A stretch of 55,798 nucleotides of DNA. Source: Treponema sp. (GTDB taxonomy: Bacteria > Spirochaetota > Spirochaetia > Treponematales > Treponemataceae). Shown in pieces: positions 16,091 through 24,793 of the stretch. The first letter of the stretch is position 1. Each line of letters starts with the position of its first letter. A program made the position numbers and the translations under genes. The DNA is taken from NCBI GenBank assembly GCA_024402665.1, contig JAKSTI010000012.1, positions 1 through 55,798 on the forward strand, given 5' to 3'. Below the pieces are notes generated by a model. That model was not told the DNA's origin. It did no database searches and was given only the letters and a program-made list of their open reading frames with translations.

Positions 16091-17553
16091 TGACAGCAAA
16101 AGACTTAAAAAACGCCTTATTACAGGAAGCCGTACAGGGTAAATTAGTTCCTCAAATTGCCAGCGAAGGAAATGCAAGAGATTTACTGGAAGAAATAAGA
16201 AAAGCAAGAGGGGAAAGCCTTCCCCTCGCTACAGCCCGCAAGCGGTCTGCCGCTACCCCTTCTGCGGGCTCAAACGCCGCCCACAACGCCTGCTCAAAAA
16301 GTCATTCCGAACTTGTTTCGGAATCTATTCCAGAAGATGAAATTCCGTTTGATATTCCTGAAAATTGGTGTTGGTGCAGATTGGGGGAAATAATTAATAT
16401 CAAATCTGGTGATGGACTTACTGCAAGTCAGATGAAAAAAGGTTCTATTCCTGTTTTTGGCGGAAATGGAGTTACAGGTTATCATAATACGGCTAATATC
16501 CATAAAGAAACAATTGTGATTGGACGAGTTGGATTTTATTGTGGAAGTGTTCATGTTACACCAAAAGAAGCTTGGGTAACTGATAATGCTTTTATTACTA
16601 CTTATCCAGAAAATCAGATCAATAGAAATTTTTTAGTTCACATTTTACGCCATTTAAATTTAGGTCAAGATAATAATGCAACTGCACAACCAGTAGTTTC
16701 TGGAAAAAAAATCTATCCAATGTTATTTCCTCTTCCACCAATAGCAGAACAAAAACGCATAGTAGCCGCAATCGAAAAGTTCATGCCTCTTATAGAAGAA
16801 TACGGCAAAAAAGAAACAGTCTTAAACGAACTTAACGCCCAGATAGGCACACTCACAAAAAAAGCCATTCTCCAGGAAGCCGTCCAAGGCAAATTAGTTC
16901 CACAAATCCCATCCGAAGGCAACGCAAAAGATTTACTGGAACAAATAGAAGCCCAGAAAGCCGAGCTCATCAAAGAAGGAAAGATTAAAAAGGAAAAGCC
17001 ACTGCCAGAAATTACGGAAGATGAAATACCGTTTGATATTCCAGAGAACTGGTGTTGGTGTAGATTGGGAGAGTTGGGAGACTGGCGTTCTGGATCAACT
17101 CCATCAAGATCAAATCCAGAATTGTATAATGGAAATATACCATGGTTAAAAACAGGAGATTTAAACAACGGATATATTACAGAAATCCCAGAATTTGTTT
17201 CTGACTTAGCATTAGAAACTTGTTCCATGAGATTAAATCCAGTAGGTTCTGTATTAATTGCTATGTATGGAGCAACCATAGGGAAAGTCGGAATATTAGA
17301 AATACCTGCAACTACTAATCAGGCTTGCTGTGCTTGTATTTGTTCTGACGGTTTATTCAACAAATATTTGTTTTATTTTTTAATGTCTCAAAAAACTGCA
17401 TTTGAAGAAAAAGCCGAAGGCGGAGCACAACCAAATATTTCAAGAGAAAAAATAGTGAATTATTTGTTTCCATTACCTCCACTATCCGAACAAAAACGCA
17501 TTGTAGCCGCAATCGAACAACTTTTACCACTTTGTGAAAGGTTAGGGAAATAA
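16090..17553 (+). CDS. hsdS: Type I restriction specificity subunit with two target-recognition domains
   Basis: 487 residues. Two half-repeats each have a helical segment with L-Q-E-A-V-Q-G-K-L-V-P-Q (near 8-19 and 257-268), a linker, then D-E-I-P-F-D-I-P-E-N-W-C-W-C-R-L-G-E opening a target-recognition domain, and E-Q-K-R-I-V-A-A-I-E closing it. The two domains read the two halves of the target site. Residues about 40-79 of the first linker are foreign: they come from a GC-rich repeat (16209-16297) and a second small palindrome (16301-16326), with no counterpart in the second half, where a normal charged linker is found. The frame stays open, so the protein is probably functional with an elongated linker. 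The DNA-level direct repeats could allow domain exchange by recombination. Confidence 0.93.
   Translation: MTAKDLKNALLQEAVQGKLVPQIASEGNARDLLEEIRKARGESLPLATARKRSAATPSAGSNAAHNACSKSHSELVSESIPEDEIPFDIPENWCWCRLGEIINIKSGDGLTASQMKKGSIPVFGGNGVTGYHNTANIHKETIVIGRVGFYCGSVHVTPKEAWVTDNAFITTYPENQINRNFLVHILRHLNLGQDNNATAQPVVSGKKIYPMLFPLPPIAEQKRIVAAIEKFMPLIEEYGKKETVLNELNAQIGTLTKKAILQEAVQGKLVPQIPSEGNAKDLLEQIEAQKAELIKEGKIKKEKPLPEITEDEIPFDIPENWCWCRLGELGDWRSGSTPSRSNPELYNGNIPWLKTGDLNNGYITEIPEFVSDLALETCSMRLNPVGSVLIAMYGATIGKVGILEIPATTNQACCACICSDGLFNKYLFYFLMSQKTAFEEKAEGGAQPNISREKIVNYLFPLPPLSEQKRIVAAIEQLLPLCERLGK
16209..16297 (+). repeat. GC-rich in-frame repeat, copy in hsdS
   Basis: It begins GGGGAAAGCC and ends CGCCTGCTCAAA. 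It encodes L-A-T-A, S-A-A-T and G-S-N-A-A-x-N-A, shared with the copy in the Gx transporter gene (46089-46181, same coding strand and frame). Base composition is strikingly GC-rich against the AT-rich host gene. Confidence 0.8.
16301..16326. repeat. Small palindrome TTCCGAA/TTTCGGAA in hsdS
   Basis: GTCATTCCGAACTTGTTTCG followed by GAATCT; the arms TTCCGAA and TTCGGAA flank CTTGT. It adds the peptide S-H-S-E-L-V-S-E-S to HsdS immediately after the GC-rich repeat. I recall the same motif as a dispersed repeat in other bacterial genomes, which would need a search to confirm. Confidence 0.6.
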
Positions 17554-17556
17554 AAA

Positions 17557-20265
17557 ATGTTAAGCATTGATAAAGCAATACACGATACAGACAATGTAAT
17601 TTGTGAAAATATAAGTAAGCACGCTATATTAGATAGAGGTTTTATTAGCCAAAATATTCTTGCACAGTTACGAAACTTAGTCGAATACATCGATATGAAA
17701 GTATACCAAATTGATATAGACCCAAATAACTATAATAAACGATGTGATGCTATAAATTTTATCAAGAATCAAAAACTAAAATATCAGTTACTTTATAATT
17801 TTCATGAATTATTGCAAAAATCAACTTCTCATTACACATTAGATCCAAATAATTCAGAAAGATTAATGTTAAAATATTATGAGTACCTTTTAAAACTTAA
17901 AATATTTGTGTATGATTTATTTGCTATCGATATTTTATCAAATATAAATGATTTTCCTTTGAATAATGATACTCAACTTCTAGAGTATTACAATAAAATT
18001 TCAGAAAAAATACATAATCCATCTCAAGCAGCTTATGAAATTTATACAAAAGAAAGATATTACATTCAGAAAATTAAACCATTTTTTATTAAAGATGAAA
18101 TTTTCTATGAAATAACTTTTACGCCTGCTCATGATAATGTTAGTAAATTTGATCGGACTATAGCATTTACAAAGATTGATATGATAGATAACTATGCTGT
18201 TAAATTTAAAATGCATAAAGATACAATTTCTGTTCTGGGAGTAAAAACTGAAATTCAGATAATAGATGCATGGAGTATTTCGATAAGAAACTGTGAACTG
18301 AATCATTTTGCATTTTTATTTTCTGGAAAATCAGAAATAAAATCTACAAATCTTGTTATTTACAAAGAATTAATGAAATTTTTAACTTTATACAAAGTAA
18401 ATTTATTGAATTTAATTCTTGAAAATGATGAACATTATGATTTAATAAAAAAAGATATTATCACAAGAGCTAGAAATACTTCTCTTTTTGATATTTTAGA
18501 TAACGCTAGAGACTTTATAATGAATAATAAAGATGGTTCAAATTTGTTACGTTATTTACTTTATACAATGAATAATAAGATTATCAAAAATCAATTATCT
18601 TGGAAAAGAGAAGAATGTCAGAAATTATCAAATTTATACGTTGAATATGGAAGTATTCCGTTTGATAGAATGCCATTTTGTACATCATTGAGAAATCATA
18701 ATCCTCGAATTGCTGATTTACTTGATTGTATACCTTCAGAAAATCATGAAGATGAGTTTTTGGCAAAAAAATTAAGAAATAATACAGAACAGAATGGAAT
18801 TATTTTTTCACCACTAAATGAAATAAAAGGATTTTCTGATTTAGATAATTTAATCATTTCACACAATGAAAAATTATATCATACACATCATGACAGAGAT
18901 ATTTGCAAATTCCATAATTTTTTATATATAAAAGAATATGTGAATGATTGTAAGTCAATAATAAATGTTATAAAAGAATTATCATCAAATGGGATAAATC
19001 AATATGCAAATTCGGTAAACAGTTGGCTCTCTAATCCTGCTAACTTTATCGATTCAGAAGAAAAGAAAAATGCGTTAATTCAAATGTTTGAAAACTCAAA
19101 AGTCGCTTTCATATATGGTTCTGCGGGAACAGGTAAAACAACTTTGGTTAAACATATATCTCGTTTTTTTGCGAATTATAATAAATTATTTTTGGCAAAT
19201 ACGAATCCAGCTATTGATAATTTAAAAAGGAAAATACAAACAACTAATTCAAAATTTATGACAATTTCAAAATTTGTATCAAATAAAAATGATGAAACTG
19301 ATTTTGATATTTTAATAATTGATGAGTGTTCTACAGTTAGTAACAAAGATATGTGTAAAATTTTAAATAAAGCTAATTATAAATTGTTGATTTTAGTTGG
19401 AGATATATATCAGATACAGTCAATTACATTTGGAAATTGGTTTGCAATATCAAAATATTTTATTCCTAAAACATCGGTTTTTGAATTAAAAGACACATAT
19501 CGCAGCAGTGATGAAAACTTAAAAGAACTCTGGAAGAGAGTCAGGAATTTTGAAGATTCAATTGCAGAATTTCTTTGTAATTTTAATTATGTTGCTAACA
19601 TTGATGAATCAGTATTTTCGAAATCAACAACTGATGAAATTATTTTGTGTCTTAATTATGACGGACTTTATGGAATTAATAATATAAACTCTGTTTTGCA
19701 AAGTCGAAATTCTGGAAAAGCTATTGCATTAGGAATAAAAAATTATAAAGTCGGAGATCCAATATTATTTAATGAATCAAATAGATTTTCACCATTAATA
19801 TACAATAACATGAAAGGGAAAATAATAGATTTATATGAATTTGATGATTATGTACAATTTAATATTGAGTTAGATATCTCAATAAATGATCTCGATGCAG
19901 AATGTTATGATTTTACTTTATTAGAACCCTCAACAACTTCTGGAAACTCAGTAATAAGTTTTACTGTAAAAAAGAATCCAAATACTGATGAAGATAATAT
20001 TAGTGAAGAATATACAGTTCCATTCCAAATAGCTTATGCGATTTCAATTCATAAAGCACAAGGTTTAGAATTTGATTCAGTTAAAATAATCATTTCAAAT
20101 GAAGTAGAAGAACAGATATCTCATAATATATTTTATACGGCAATAACAAGAGCGAGAAAAAGTTTGAAAATTTATTGGTCTCCTGAAGTTCAACAGAAGG
20201 TTTTGAGTGGATTCGAACAAATTGATCGAAAACGAGATGTAAATTTGTTGAAAAGTTTTTTATGA
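17557..20265 (+). CDS. SF1 (UvrD/RecD-like) helicase linked to the restriction operon
   Basis: 902 residues. The SF1 motor is C-terminal: Walker A GSAGTGKTT near 522-530, I-I-D-E-C-S near 587-592, G-D-I-Y-Q-I-Q near 615-621, T-Y-R-S near 647-650, H-K-A-Q-G-L-E-F near 831-838, and the closing T-A-I-T-R-A-R near 862-868. The first 510 residues match nothing I recognise. ATG follows the hsdS stop by 3 nt, so it belongs to the restriction operon. The gene is clearly more AT-rich than hsdM/hsdS and rich in ATA and AGA codons, which suggests a separate origin. A defence or DNA-processing role is inferred from its position. Confidence 0.8.
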   Translation: MLSIDKAIHDTDNVICENISKHAILDRGFISQNILAQLRNLVEYIDMKVYQIDIDPNNYNKRCDAINFIKNQKLKYQLLYNFHELLQKSTSHYTLDPNNSERLMLKYYEYLLKLKIFVYDLFAIDILSNINDFPLNNDTQLLEYYNKISEKIHNPSQAAYEIYTKERYYIQKIKPFFIKDEIFYEITFTPAHDNVSKFDRTIAFTKIDMIDNYAVKFKMHKDTISVLGVKTEIQIIDAWSISIRNCELNHFAFLFSGKSEIKSTNLVIYKELMKFLTLYKVNLLNLILENDEHYDLIKKDIITRARNTSLFDILDNARDFIMNNKDGSNLLRYLLYTMNNKIIKNQLSWKREECQKLSNLYVEYGSIPFDRMPFCTSLRNHNPRIADLLDCIPSENHEDEFLAKKLRNNTEQNGIIFSPLNEIKGFSDLDNLIISHNEKLYHTHHDRDICKFHNFLYIKEYVNDCKSIINVIKELSSNGINQYANSVNSWLSNPANFIDSEEKKNALIQMFENSKVAFIYGSAGTGKTTLVKHISRFFANYNKLFLANTNPAIDNLKRKIQTTNSKFMTISKFVSNKNDETDFDILIIDECSTVSNKDMCKILNKANYKLLILVGDIYQIQSITFGNWFAISKYFIPKTSVFELKDTYRSSDENLKELWKRVRNFEDSIAEFLCNFNYVANIDESVFSKSTTDEIILCLNYDGLYGINNINSVLQSRNSGKAIALGIKNYKVGDPILFNESNRFSPLIYNNMKGKIIDLYEFDDYVQFNIELDISINDLDAECYDFTLLEPSTTSGNSVISFTVKKNPNTDEDNISEEYTVPFQIAYAISIHKAQGLEFDSVKIIISNEVEEQISHNIFYTAITRARKSLKIYWSPEVQQKVLSGFEQIDRKRDVNLLKSFL

Positions 20266-20316
20266 TTTAGGCGAATATGAGAGACCTTTTTATTTCCCTT
20301 GTCTTCTTCGCCTAAA
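20266..20316. repeat. 10 bp inverted repeat after the helicase gene
   Basis: TTTAGGCGAA (20266-20275) and TTCGCCTAAA (20307-20316) start immediately after the helicase stop with a 31 nt loop. There is no U-tract, so it is not a standard terminator; it could be an mRNA-end structure or a boundary of the downstream cassette. Confidence 0.6.
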
Positions 20317-20322
20317 AGTGTT

Positions 20323-20347
20323 ATATTTGTAGTAATGCTACAAATAT
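20323..20347. promoter_or_regulatory. Perfect palindrome upstream of the AAA ATPase/RloB pair
   Basis: ATATTTGTAG and CTACAAATAT form a perfect 10 bp inverted repeat around TAATG. It ends just before the GAGG ribosome-binding site of the ATPase gene. It suits an operator or an RNA hairpin that limits translation. Confidence 0.55.
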
Positions 20348-20356
20348 GAGGTTTTT

Positions 20357-21628
20357 ATGCTTTTAGAAATGAGATTTAGTAACTTTTTCTCTATCAAAGA
20401 TGAAGTCTGCATTGACTTTAAGGCTGGTACTATCAATACAGCTGGAGCAAAGGAATTAGCCGACAACGTATTCTCTGTGAATGATGAAACTCTTCTAAAA
20501 GTTCAGGGACTTTTTGGACCTAATGCTTCTGGAAAATCTAGTATTTTAAAAGCGGCTTTATTCTGCAGACAGCTTGTTATCGATTCTTTCCAGAATAATG
20601 AAGGTGTTGTTTTTAATTATATGCCTTTTAAGTTTGATGGATACTTTGAAAAACCAAGTTCATTCTATATTGATTTCATTATAGACGGAATTGAATACGA
20701 ATATTCCTTTTCCATCACAAGAAATCAGATTCTAACAGAAGAGCTCTACTATCATCCAACAAAAAGAAAGGTAAAGATTTTTATAAGAGATGAAACAAAA
20801 GGTTCTTCAAAATCAGAAATATACAGTTTTGGCGAAGGGCAGTTTGTAAAACCTCTGGATGTTGCTCAGAGTACAGGAAAGAATACTCTCTTCATCAGTA
20901 GAGCCAGTCAGATGGATAGAGAAGTTGCTAAAAAAGTGTATAACTACTTTAGAACAGAATTACTCATTGGTCTTCCTCAGCTTTCAGGAAATTATGCAGT
21001 AGAACTCTTCAAACAGAATAAAGAATTGATTCTGCAGGCTTTAAAAATGGCTGATAGTGATATCACAGATATCAATGTAAAAATTGAAAGAACACCTTTA
21101 TTTTCAATTCAACCAAGACATACAATAAATGGAGTTCCAGTTCAATCAGATCCATTTACGCAAGTTGCAGATGTAATCAACTTCTACACCACCCACAAAA
21201 GAAATCCTGATGTTCCATTCCATCTTGAAGGAGAAGAATCCGCCGGTACAATTCAGATTTTCAATCTCCTTCTTTTATTGCTTGATGTTTGCAAAAATGG
21301 GAAAACACTTATTCTTGATGAATTTGATGCCAGCCTTCATACAGAACTTGCTCAGTTTATTCTTGATATGGTAAATGCATCTAAATCTGCACAGTTCCTT
21401 TTTACAAGCCATAATACTAATCTTCTGGATATTAAAAAGATGAGAAGAGACCAGATTCTTTTCACAAATAAAAAAGAAGATGGCTCAACAGAAGTTTATT
21501 CATTGTTTGACTTCAAAGACTTTAGAGAAAACATGGATGCAGAAAAATGTTATCTTCAGGGAAGATTCGATGCAGTTCCTTACATTAATTCTTCTATTAG
21601 TGTTATTAAAAATCTTTTAGGAGAATAA
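20357..21628 (+). CDS. AAA family ATPase, RloA/AbiLi-like defence protein
   Basis: 423 residues of the ABC/SMC-like AAA_21 type. The N-terminal L-E-M-R-F-S-N-F-F-S opens it, Walker A GPNASGKSS is near 55-63, Walker B L-I-L-D-E-F-D near 318-324, and T-S-H-N-T-N-L-L near 352-359. A paired RloB gene starts 2 nt after its stop. Such ATPase/RloB pairs are called RloA/RloB (restriction-linked ORFs) and match the AbiL abortive-infection layout. The expected role is to sense infection and license the RloB effector; here it follows a type I restriction operon, as in the namesake loci. Start ATG 20357 has GAGG at 5-7 nt. Confidence 0.82.
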   Translation: MLLEMRFSNFFSIKDEVCIDFKAGTINTAGAKELADNVFSVNDETLLKVQGLFGPNASGKSSILKAALFCRQLVIDSFQNNEGVVFNYMPFKFDGYFEKPSSFYIDFIIDGIEYEYSFSITRNQILTEELYYHPTKRKVKIFIRDETKGSSKSEIYSFGEGQFVKPLDVAQSTGKNTLFISRASQMDREVAKKVYNYFRTELLIGLPQLSGNYAVELFKQNKELILQALKMADSDITDINVKIERTPLFSIQPRHTINGVPVQSDPFTQVADVINFYTTHKRNPDVPFHLEGEESAGTIQIFNLLLLLLDVCKNGKTLILDEFDASLHTELAQFILDMVNASKSAQFLFTSHNTNLLDIKKMRRDQILFTNKKEDGSTEVYSLFDFKDFRENMDAEKCYLQGRFDAVPYINSSISVIKNLLGE

Positions 21629-21630
21629 AC

Positions 21631-22188
21631 ATGGGAAGAGAGAGAATATCAAAACCAAGAAAGATGCGACCTCAGTTTCTTGTTCTTTGCGAAGGAGAAA
21701 CTGAAGAAGCTTATATTAATTTATTAAAACAGAAATATAGAATCCCCATAAAGATTGTAACAAAAATAGTTGGTGACAAAATATCTCAAAAACTAATTGA
21801 CCGACATAAAAAGGAATTGTCATCAAATCCATCTGAAGTAAAAACTTTTCTCATGTATGATGGAGATGTTTCAAAAATTCTAGAGACACTCAAAAACTGT
21901 GAGGGAATAATGTTGATCAGTAAGCCATGTATAGAAATATGGTTTATTGCTCATTATAAGAAAGTTCCAGAAACAGACCTTTCCAGTGATTCTTGTCTAA
22001 AACAGCTTTGCTCTATTTCTGGCTGGGAACAATATAAGAAAGCAGTTCTTACTATTAAGCAGCAGGATTCTCTTTGGGATAATCGAATGACTGCTGTAGA
22101 AAATATGAAATCAAAAACTGAAGCTAACAAAACATACAGTACTGTTTATCAATTTATTAATCTTCTGGAAGAAGAAAAATCAAAGTAA
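21631..22188 (+). CDS. rloB: RloB family protein (TOPRIM-like effector, AbiLii-like)
   Basis: 185 residues. The N-terminal motif L-V-L-C-E-G-E-T-E-E near 15-24 and M-Y-D-G-D near 74-78 are the acidic residues of a TOPRIM-like nuclease fold; P-C-I-E-I-W-F near 101-107 is typical of RloB. Cleavage of nucleic acid is predicted from family knowledge, not shown. It starts 2 nt after the ATPase stop (ribosome-binding site AGGAG in its end) and closes the defence island; the next gene is a spirochaete-type unknown protein 78 nt on. Confidence 0.85.
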   Translation: MGRERISKPRKMRPQFLVLCEGETEEAYINLLKQKYRIPIKIVTKIVGDKISQKLIDRHKKELSSNPSEVKTFLMYDGDVSKILETLKNCEGIMLISKPCIEIWFIAHYKKVPETDLSSDSCLKQLCSISGWEQYKKAVLTIKQQDSLWDNRMTAVENMKSKTEANKTYSTVYQFINLLEEEKSK

Positions 22189-22265
22189 TCAATTTTCAAA
22201 ATAGAGTATAGCATCCAGGTTAATGTGTCGATAATTAAATGATTCTTATTTTTTGATGGAAATTT

Positions 22266-23972
22266 ATGAGTACAGATAGCAAAAATTCATTTGATAGACT
22301 TGTTGCAGGTTTAAGTTCTGAAGACCGTACTGCAATGTTAAACAGAATTAATCAGAGCACAATGAGAAATGCTCCAATTGTTGCCCTTGAAACTGATTCT
22401 GGAGATAACTACCAGGAATTAAAAGTAAAGCTGCAGAATGAATCTTTCTTATATAGATTACTTCTCTGGATTCGTTCCCTGTTTCAGAAAAATACAAAAG
22501 AAATGATTTATAATGATGATTTGATTGCGGCTCTTGCAAGAAAAATCAATAAAAATCATCCTGGAATTGTTAATCATAAAATTAAATCACTTGATTATCT
22601 TTTTTATGAACGTTTGCTTGCTCTTCAGGAAGCAGCCGATTTTTTCAAGCCATATTTTGCTTTTGTAAATGAAAATCCCGGTGACTTTTATGTTTTTTTA
22701 AGTTCATTTGTTGTTCCTCAGCTGGCAGAACAGATTAATCAGAATGCCGACCCATTTATTCTTCCTTTTACAAAAGATCCCTCTTTGGACGCCAAAAGTG
22801 ATCTTGCAAAAGAACTTGATAACATCCTTAAGAATATGGATTCCTCTATTAAGGCAAACATGTACTCTTCCGTAACCGCTGCAAACTGGTTGAATCATTT
22901 TTGTTCCCTCCCGTTCATTCATTTAAAGGCTCAGTTTACTAATGTTGCCGGAAATGTTTACACATGTCCTTATACAAATGCTCATAACGATTTTCAGAAA
23001 TTTGCATCTGTTTTTGCAAAAGTTGTCCCTATATCAAATGAAATTTTTGAATCCCTGTTCCTTTTTTCTCAGAGAAAATCTTTAAGTGACAATGTTCAGG
23101 AAAAAGATATTGAAAAATCAAGCCGGGAATTTCTTGCAAAAGCTGGCGGTTATATGGGCGCTATTCAGGAATATATTTCGGAAATGTCAATTTTTAGACT
23201 TGGCCGAATTGTTTTTAATGATTATGACTGGCAGCCGGAAAATCTTGAAGGGGCAGAGGGATGGTTCCCAAGTTTCAGAGCTCAGTGGAAACGTATTCTT
23301 GATATCCGCTGGAATGAATGGCTTAGGGAACAGAAAAAACATCGTCTTAGTGATGATTTGAATGTGGATTTTGGTCTTTCTGAATTCCCTGTTATGAAAT
23401 ACAGACCATGGATGCGCTTGTGGAATCCTGTGAATTTTAACTGTGAATTAACTGGTGGTTTTCTTTCATGGATGGCTACAGAACAGTATGAACGAATTGT
23501 TTTGCCTTTGAATCTTGTTGTTATGGAAGGTATCTTTCTTAAAAGTGATAACCGTACTGAATATTCGGAAGGTCTTAATAACGTTGTAACTTCTATGTCA
23601 AATATAAATGTTCTGCTTGATAAGCTTTCTCCAAAAGGTGATTACGGAAAGGTTTTTGAAGATTTTGCTGTAAACAAAATGCATACTTTGCAGGTTCAGA
23701 ATCAGATTAATGCTATGATGCGTGATACAGAAGGCATTATCCGTGAAGCGATTAAACTTTTTGGTAAAGGTGCCAGAAGTCTTGAACGTGTTTTCCATGG
23801 ATTTTTTGATGAAACAAAAGATGGTATTCATGAAGGATTGCAGAATATGACAACAATTCAGGGGCGCGATAACAGTAAGTTCCGTCAGGAATTGCAGAAC
23901 ATCCGTGAATTGCTTAGAAAGAGTCTTTTCTATATTTCTGAACTTGAACCAATTGATGCTGTAGGTGAATGA
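22266..23972 (+). CDS. Conserved protein of unknown function, spirochaete type
   Basis: 568 residues, soluble and mostly helical, without signal peptide or clear membrane helix. A Trp-rich stretch lies around 360-400 (R-P-W-M-R-L-W near 382-388). It may belong to the Treponema family DUF5312, but I hold this only as a weak recollection. I see no catalytic motif. It overlaps the start of pgeF by 4 nt (ATGA), so the two are probably co-translated. The short gap to rloB (77 nt) marks the downstream edge of the defence island. Confidence 0.65.
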   Translation: MSTDSKNSFDRLVAGLSSEDRTAMLNRINQSTMRNAPIVALETDSGDNYQELKVKLQNESFLYRLLLWIRSLFQKNTKEMIYNDDLIAALARKINKNHPGIVNHKIKSLDYLFYERLLALQEAADFFKPYFAFVNENPGDFYVFLSSFVVPQLAEQINQNADPFILPFTKDPSLDAKSDLAKELDNILKNMDSSIKANMYSSVTAANWLNHFCSLPFIHLKAQFTNVAGNVYTCPYTNAHNDFQKFASVFAKVVPISNEIFESLFLFSQRKSLSDNVQEKDIEKSSREFLAKAGGYMGAIQEYISEMSIFRLGRIVFNDYDWQPENLEGAEGWFPSFRAQWKRILDIRWNEWLREQKKHRLSDDLNVDFGLSEFPVMKYRPWMRLWNPVNFNCELTGGFLSWMATEQYERIVLPLNLVVMEGIFLKSDNRTEYSEGLNNVVTSMSNINVLLDKLSPKGDYGKVFEDFAVNKMHTLQVQNQINAMMRDTEGIIREAIKLFGKGARSLERVFHGFFDETKDGIHEGLQNMTTIQGRDNSKFRQELQNIRELLRKSLFYISELEPIDAVGE

Positions 23973-24793
23973 TAATGAATTTTTTTTCTGTAATTGAAAC
24001 ACCTGAGCTTTCAGATAAAGATTATATTTGTTTTGATTTTTATAAAGATGGCAAAAAACTTTCAGGTTCACCAGTTTGCGGAATGTCATTAAGAAAAGCC
24101 GGTTCCATGCGCTTTAGATGGAATGAAACTAATGATAACAGAACTGCTTTTCTTTCAAAATTTAACCGTAAGATTGTTCCTGTTGAATTAATCCATTCTA
24201 AGATTGTTTTTGATGTAAAAAATCCAGAAGATACAGACGGTTTGCAGGGAGATGGTATTATTACTGCGAATAAAGAATTAATGCCTGTTATTACTGTAGC
24301 TGACTGTATGCCTGTTTACTTATATGATTCTGTTACTGGTGTTTTTGGCGTAGTACATTCTGGCTGGAAAGGAACAGGGATTTGTGTAGAAGCAATTAAA
24401 CTTGCCTGTGAAAAATATAATTCTAAACCAGAAAATTTTTCTGTTATTCTTGGACCTCATATTCATTCCTGCTGCTATATTGTAAATGAAGAACGTGCAG
24501 ACTATTTTAATACTAATTTTGCAAAAGATTGCGCCGTACCTATGAAGGCAGATGAGCAGCTTAAAGTTCCTCTAAACTGGGATAATGGAGATGGCACTTT
24601 ATACAGATTGTCTTTGGAAAAAGCCAACATTTTTGCTTTATTGAATGCCGGTGTTAAAAGTGAAAATATCAATGTTTGTACAGATTGTACCTGCTGTAAT
24701 TCCGTTTTTGGTTCGAACAGAAGAGAAACAGCAGGCGGTTCAATTTTTACTGTGCAGGCTGCCTTTATCTTGGAACAACCGGTGTTGGGCTAA
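23969..24793 (+). CDS. pgeF: Peptidoglycan editing factor PgeF (YfiH/laccase-domain)
   Basis: 274 residues. Family hallmarks are T-V-A-D-C-M-P-V near 109-116, V-V-H-S-G-W-K-G-T near 128-136, the downstream L-G-P-H-I near 161-165 and C-x-C-C near the end. The His and Cys residues form the metal and active site. In E. coli the family corrects mis-incorporated L-Ser in muropeptides and has purine nucleoside activity; older annotations say polyphenol oxidase. The start overlaps the previous stop (ATGA); an ATG 6 nt later is also possible. It overlaps the convergent kinase-like gene by 29 nt. Confidence 0.88.
   Translation: MIMNFFSVIETPELSDKDYICFDFYKDGKKLSGSPVCGMSLRKAGSMRFRWNETNDNRTAFLSKFNRKIVPVELIHSKIVFDVKNPEDTDGLQGDGIITANKELMPVITVADCMPVYLYDSVTGVFGVVHSGWKGTGICVEAIKLACEKYNSKPENFSVILGPHIHSCCYIVNEERADYFNTNFAKDCAVPMKADEQLKVPLNWDNGDGTLYRLSLEKANIFALLNAGVKSENINVCTDCTCCNSVFGSNRRETAGGSIFTVQAAFILEQPVLG

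Noticed and set aside
16209..16326. HsdS as a broken pseudogene
   Set aside because: The inserted sequences keep the frame open and both recognition domains and conserved segments are complete.
20266..20316. Rho-independent terminator of the restriction operon
   Set aside because: The stem is good, but the loop is 31 nt and no T run follows.
12012..22265. Prophage or integrative element using tRNA-Glu as attachment site
   Set aside because: No integrase, no phage structural genes, and no copy of the tRNA 3' end at the far edge.
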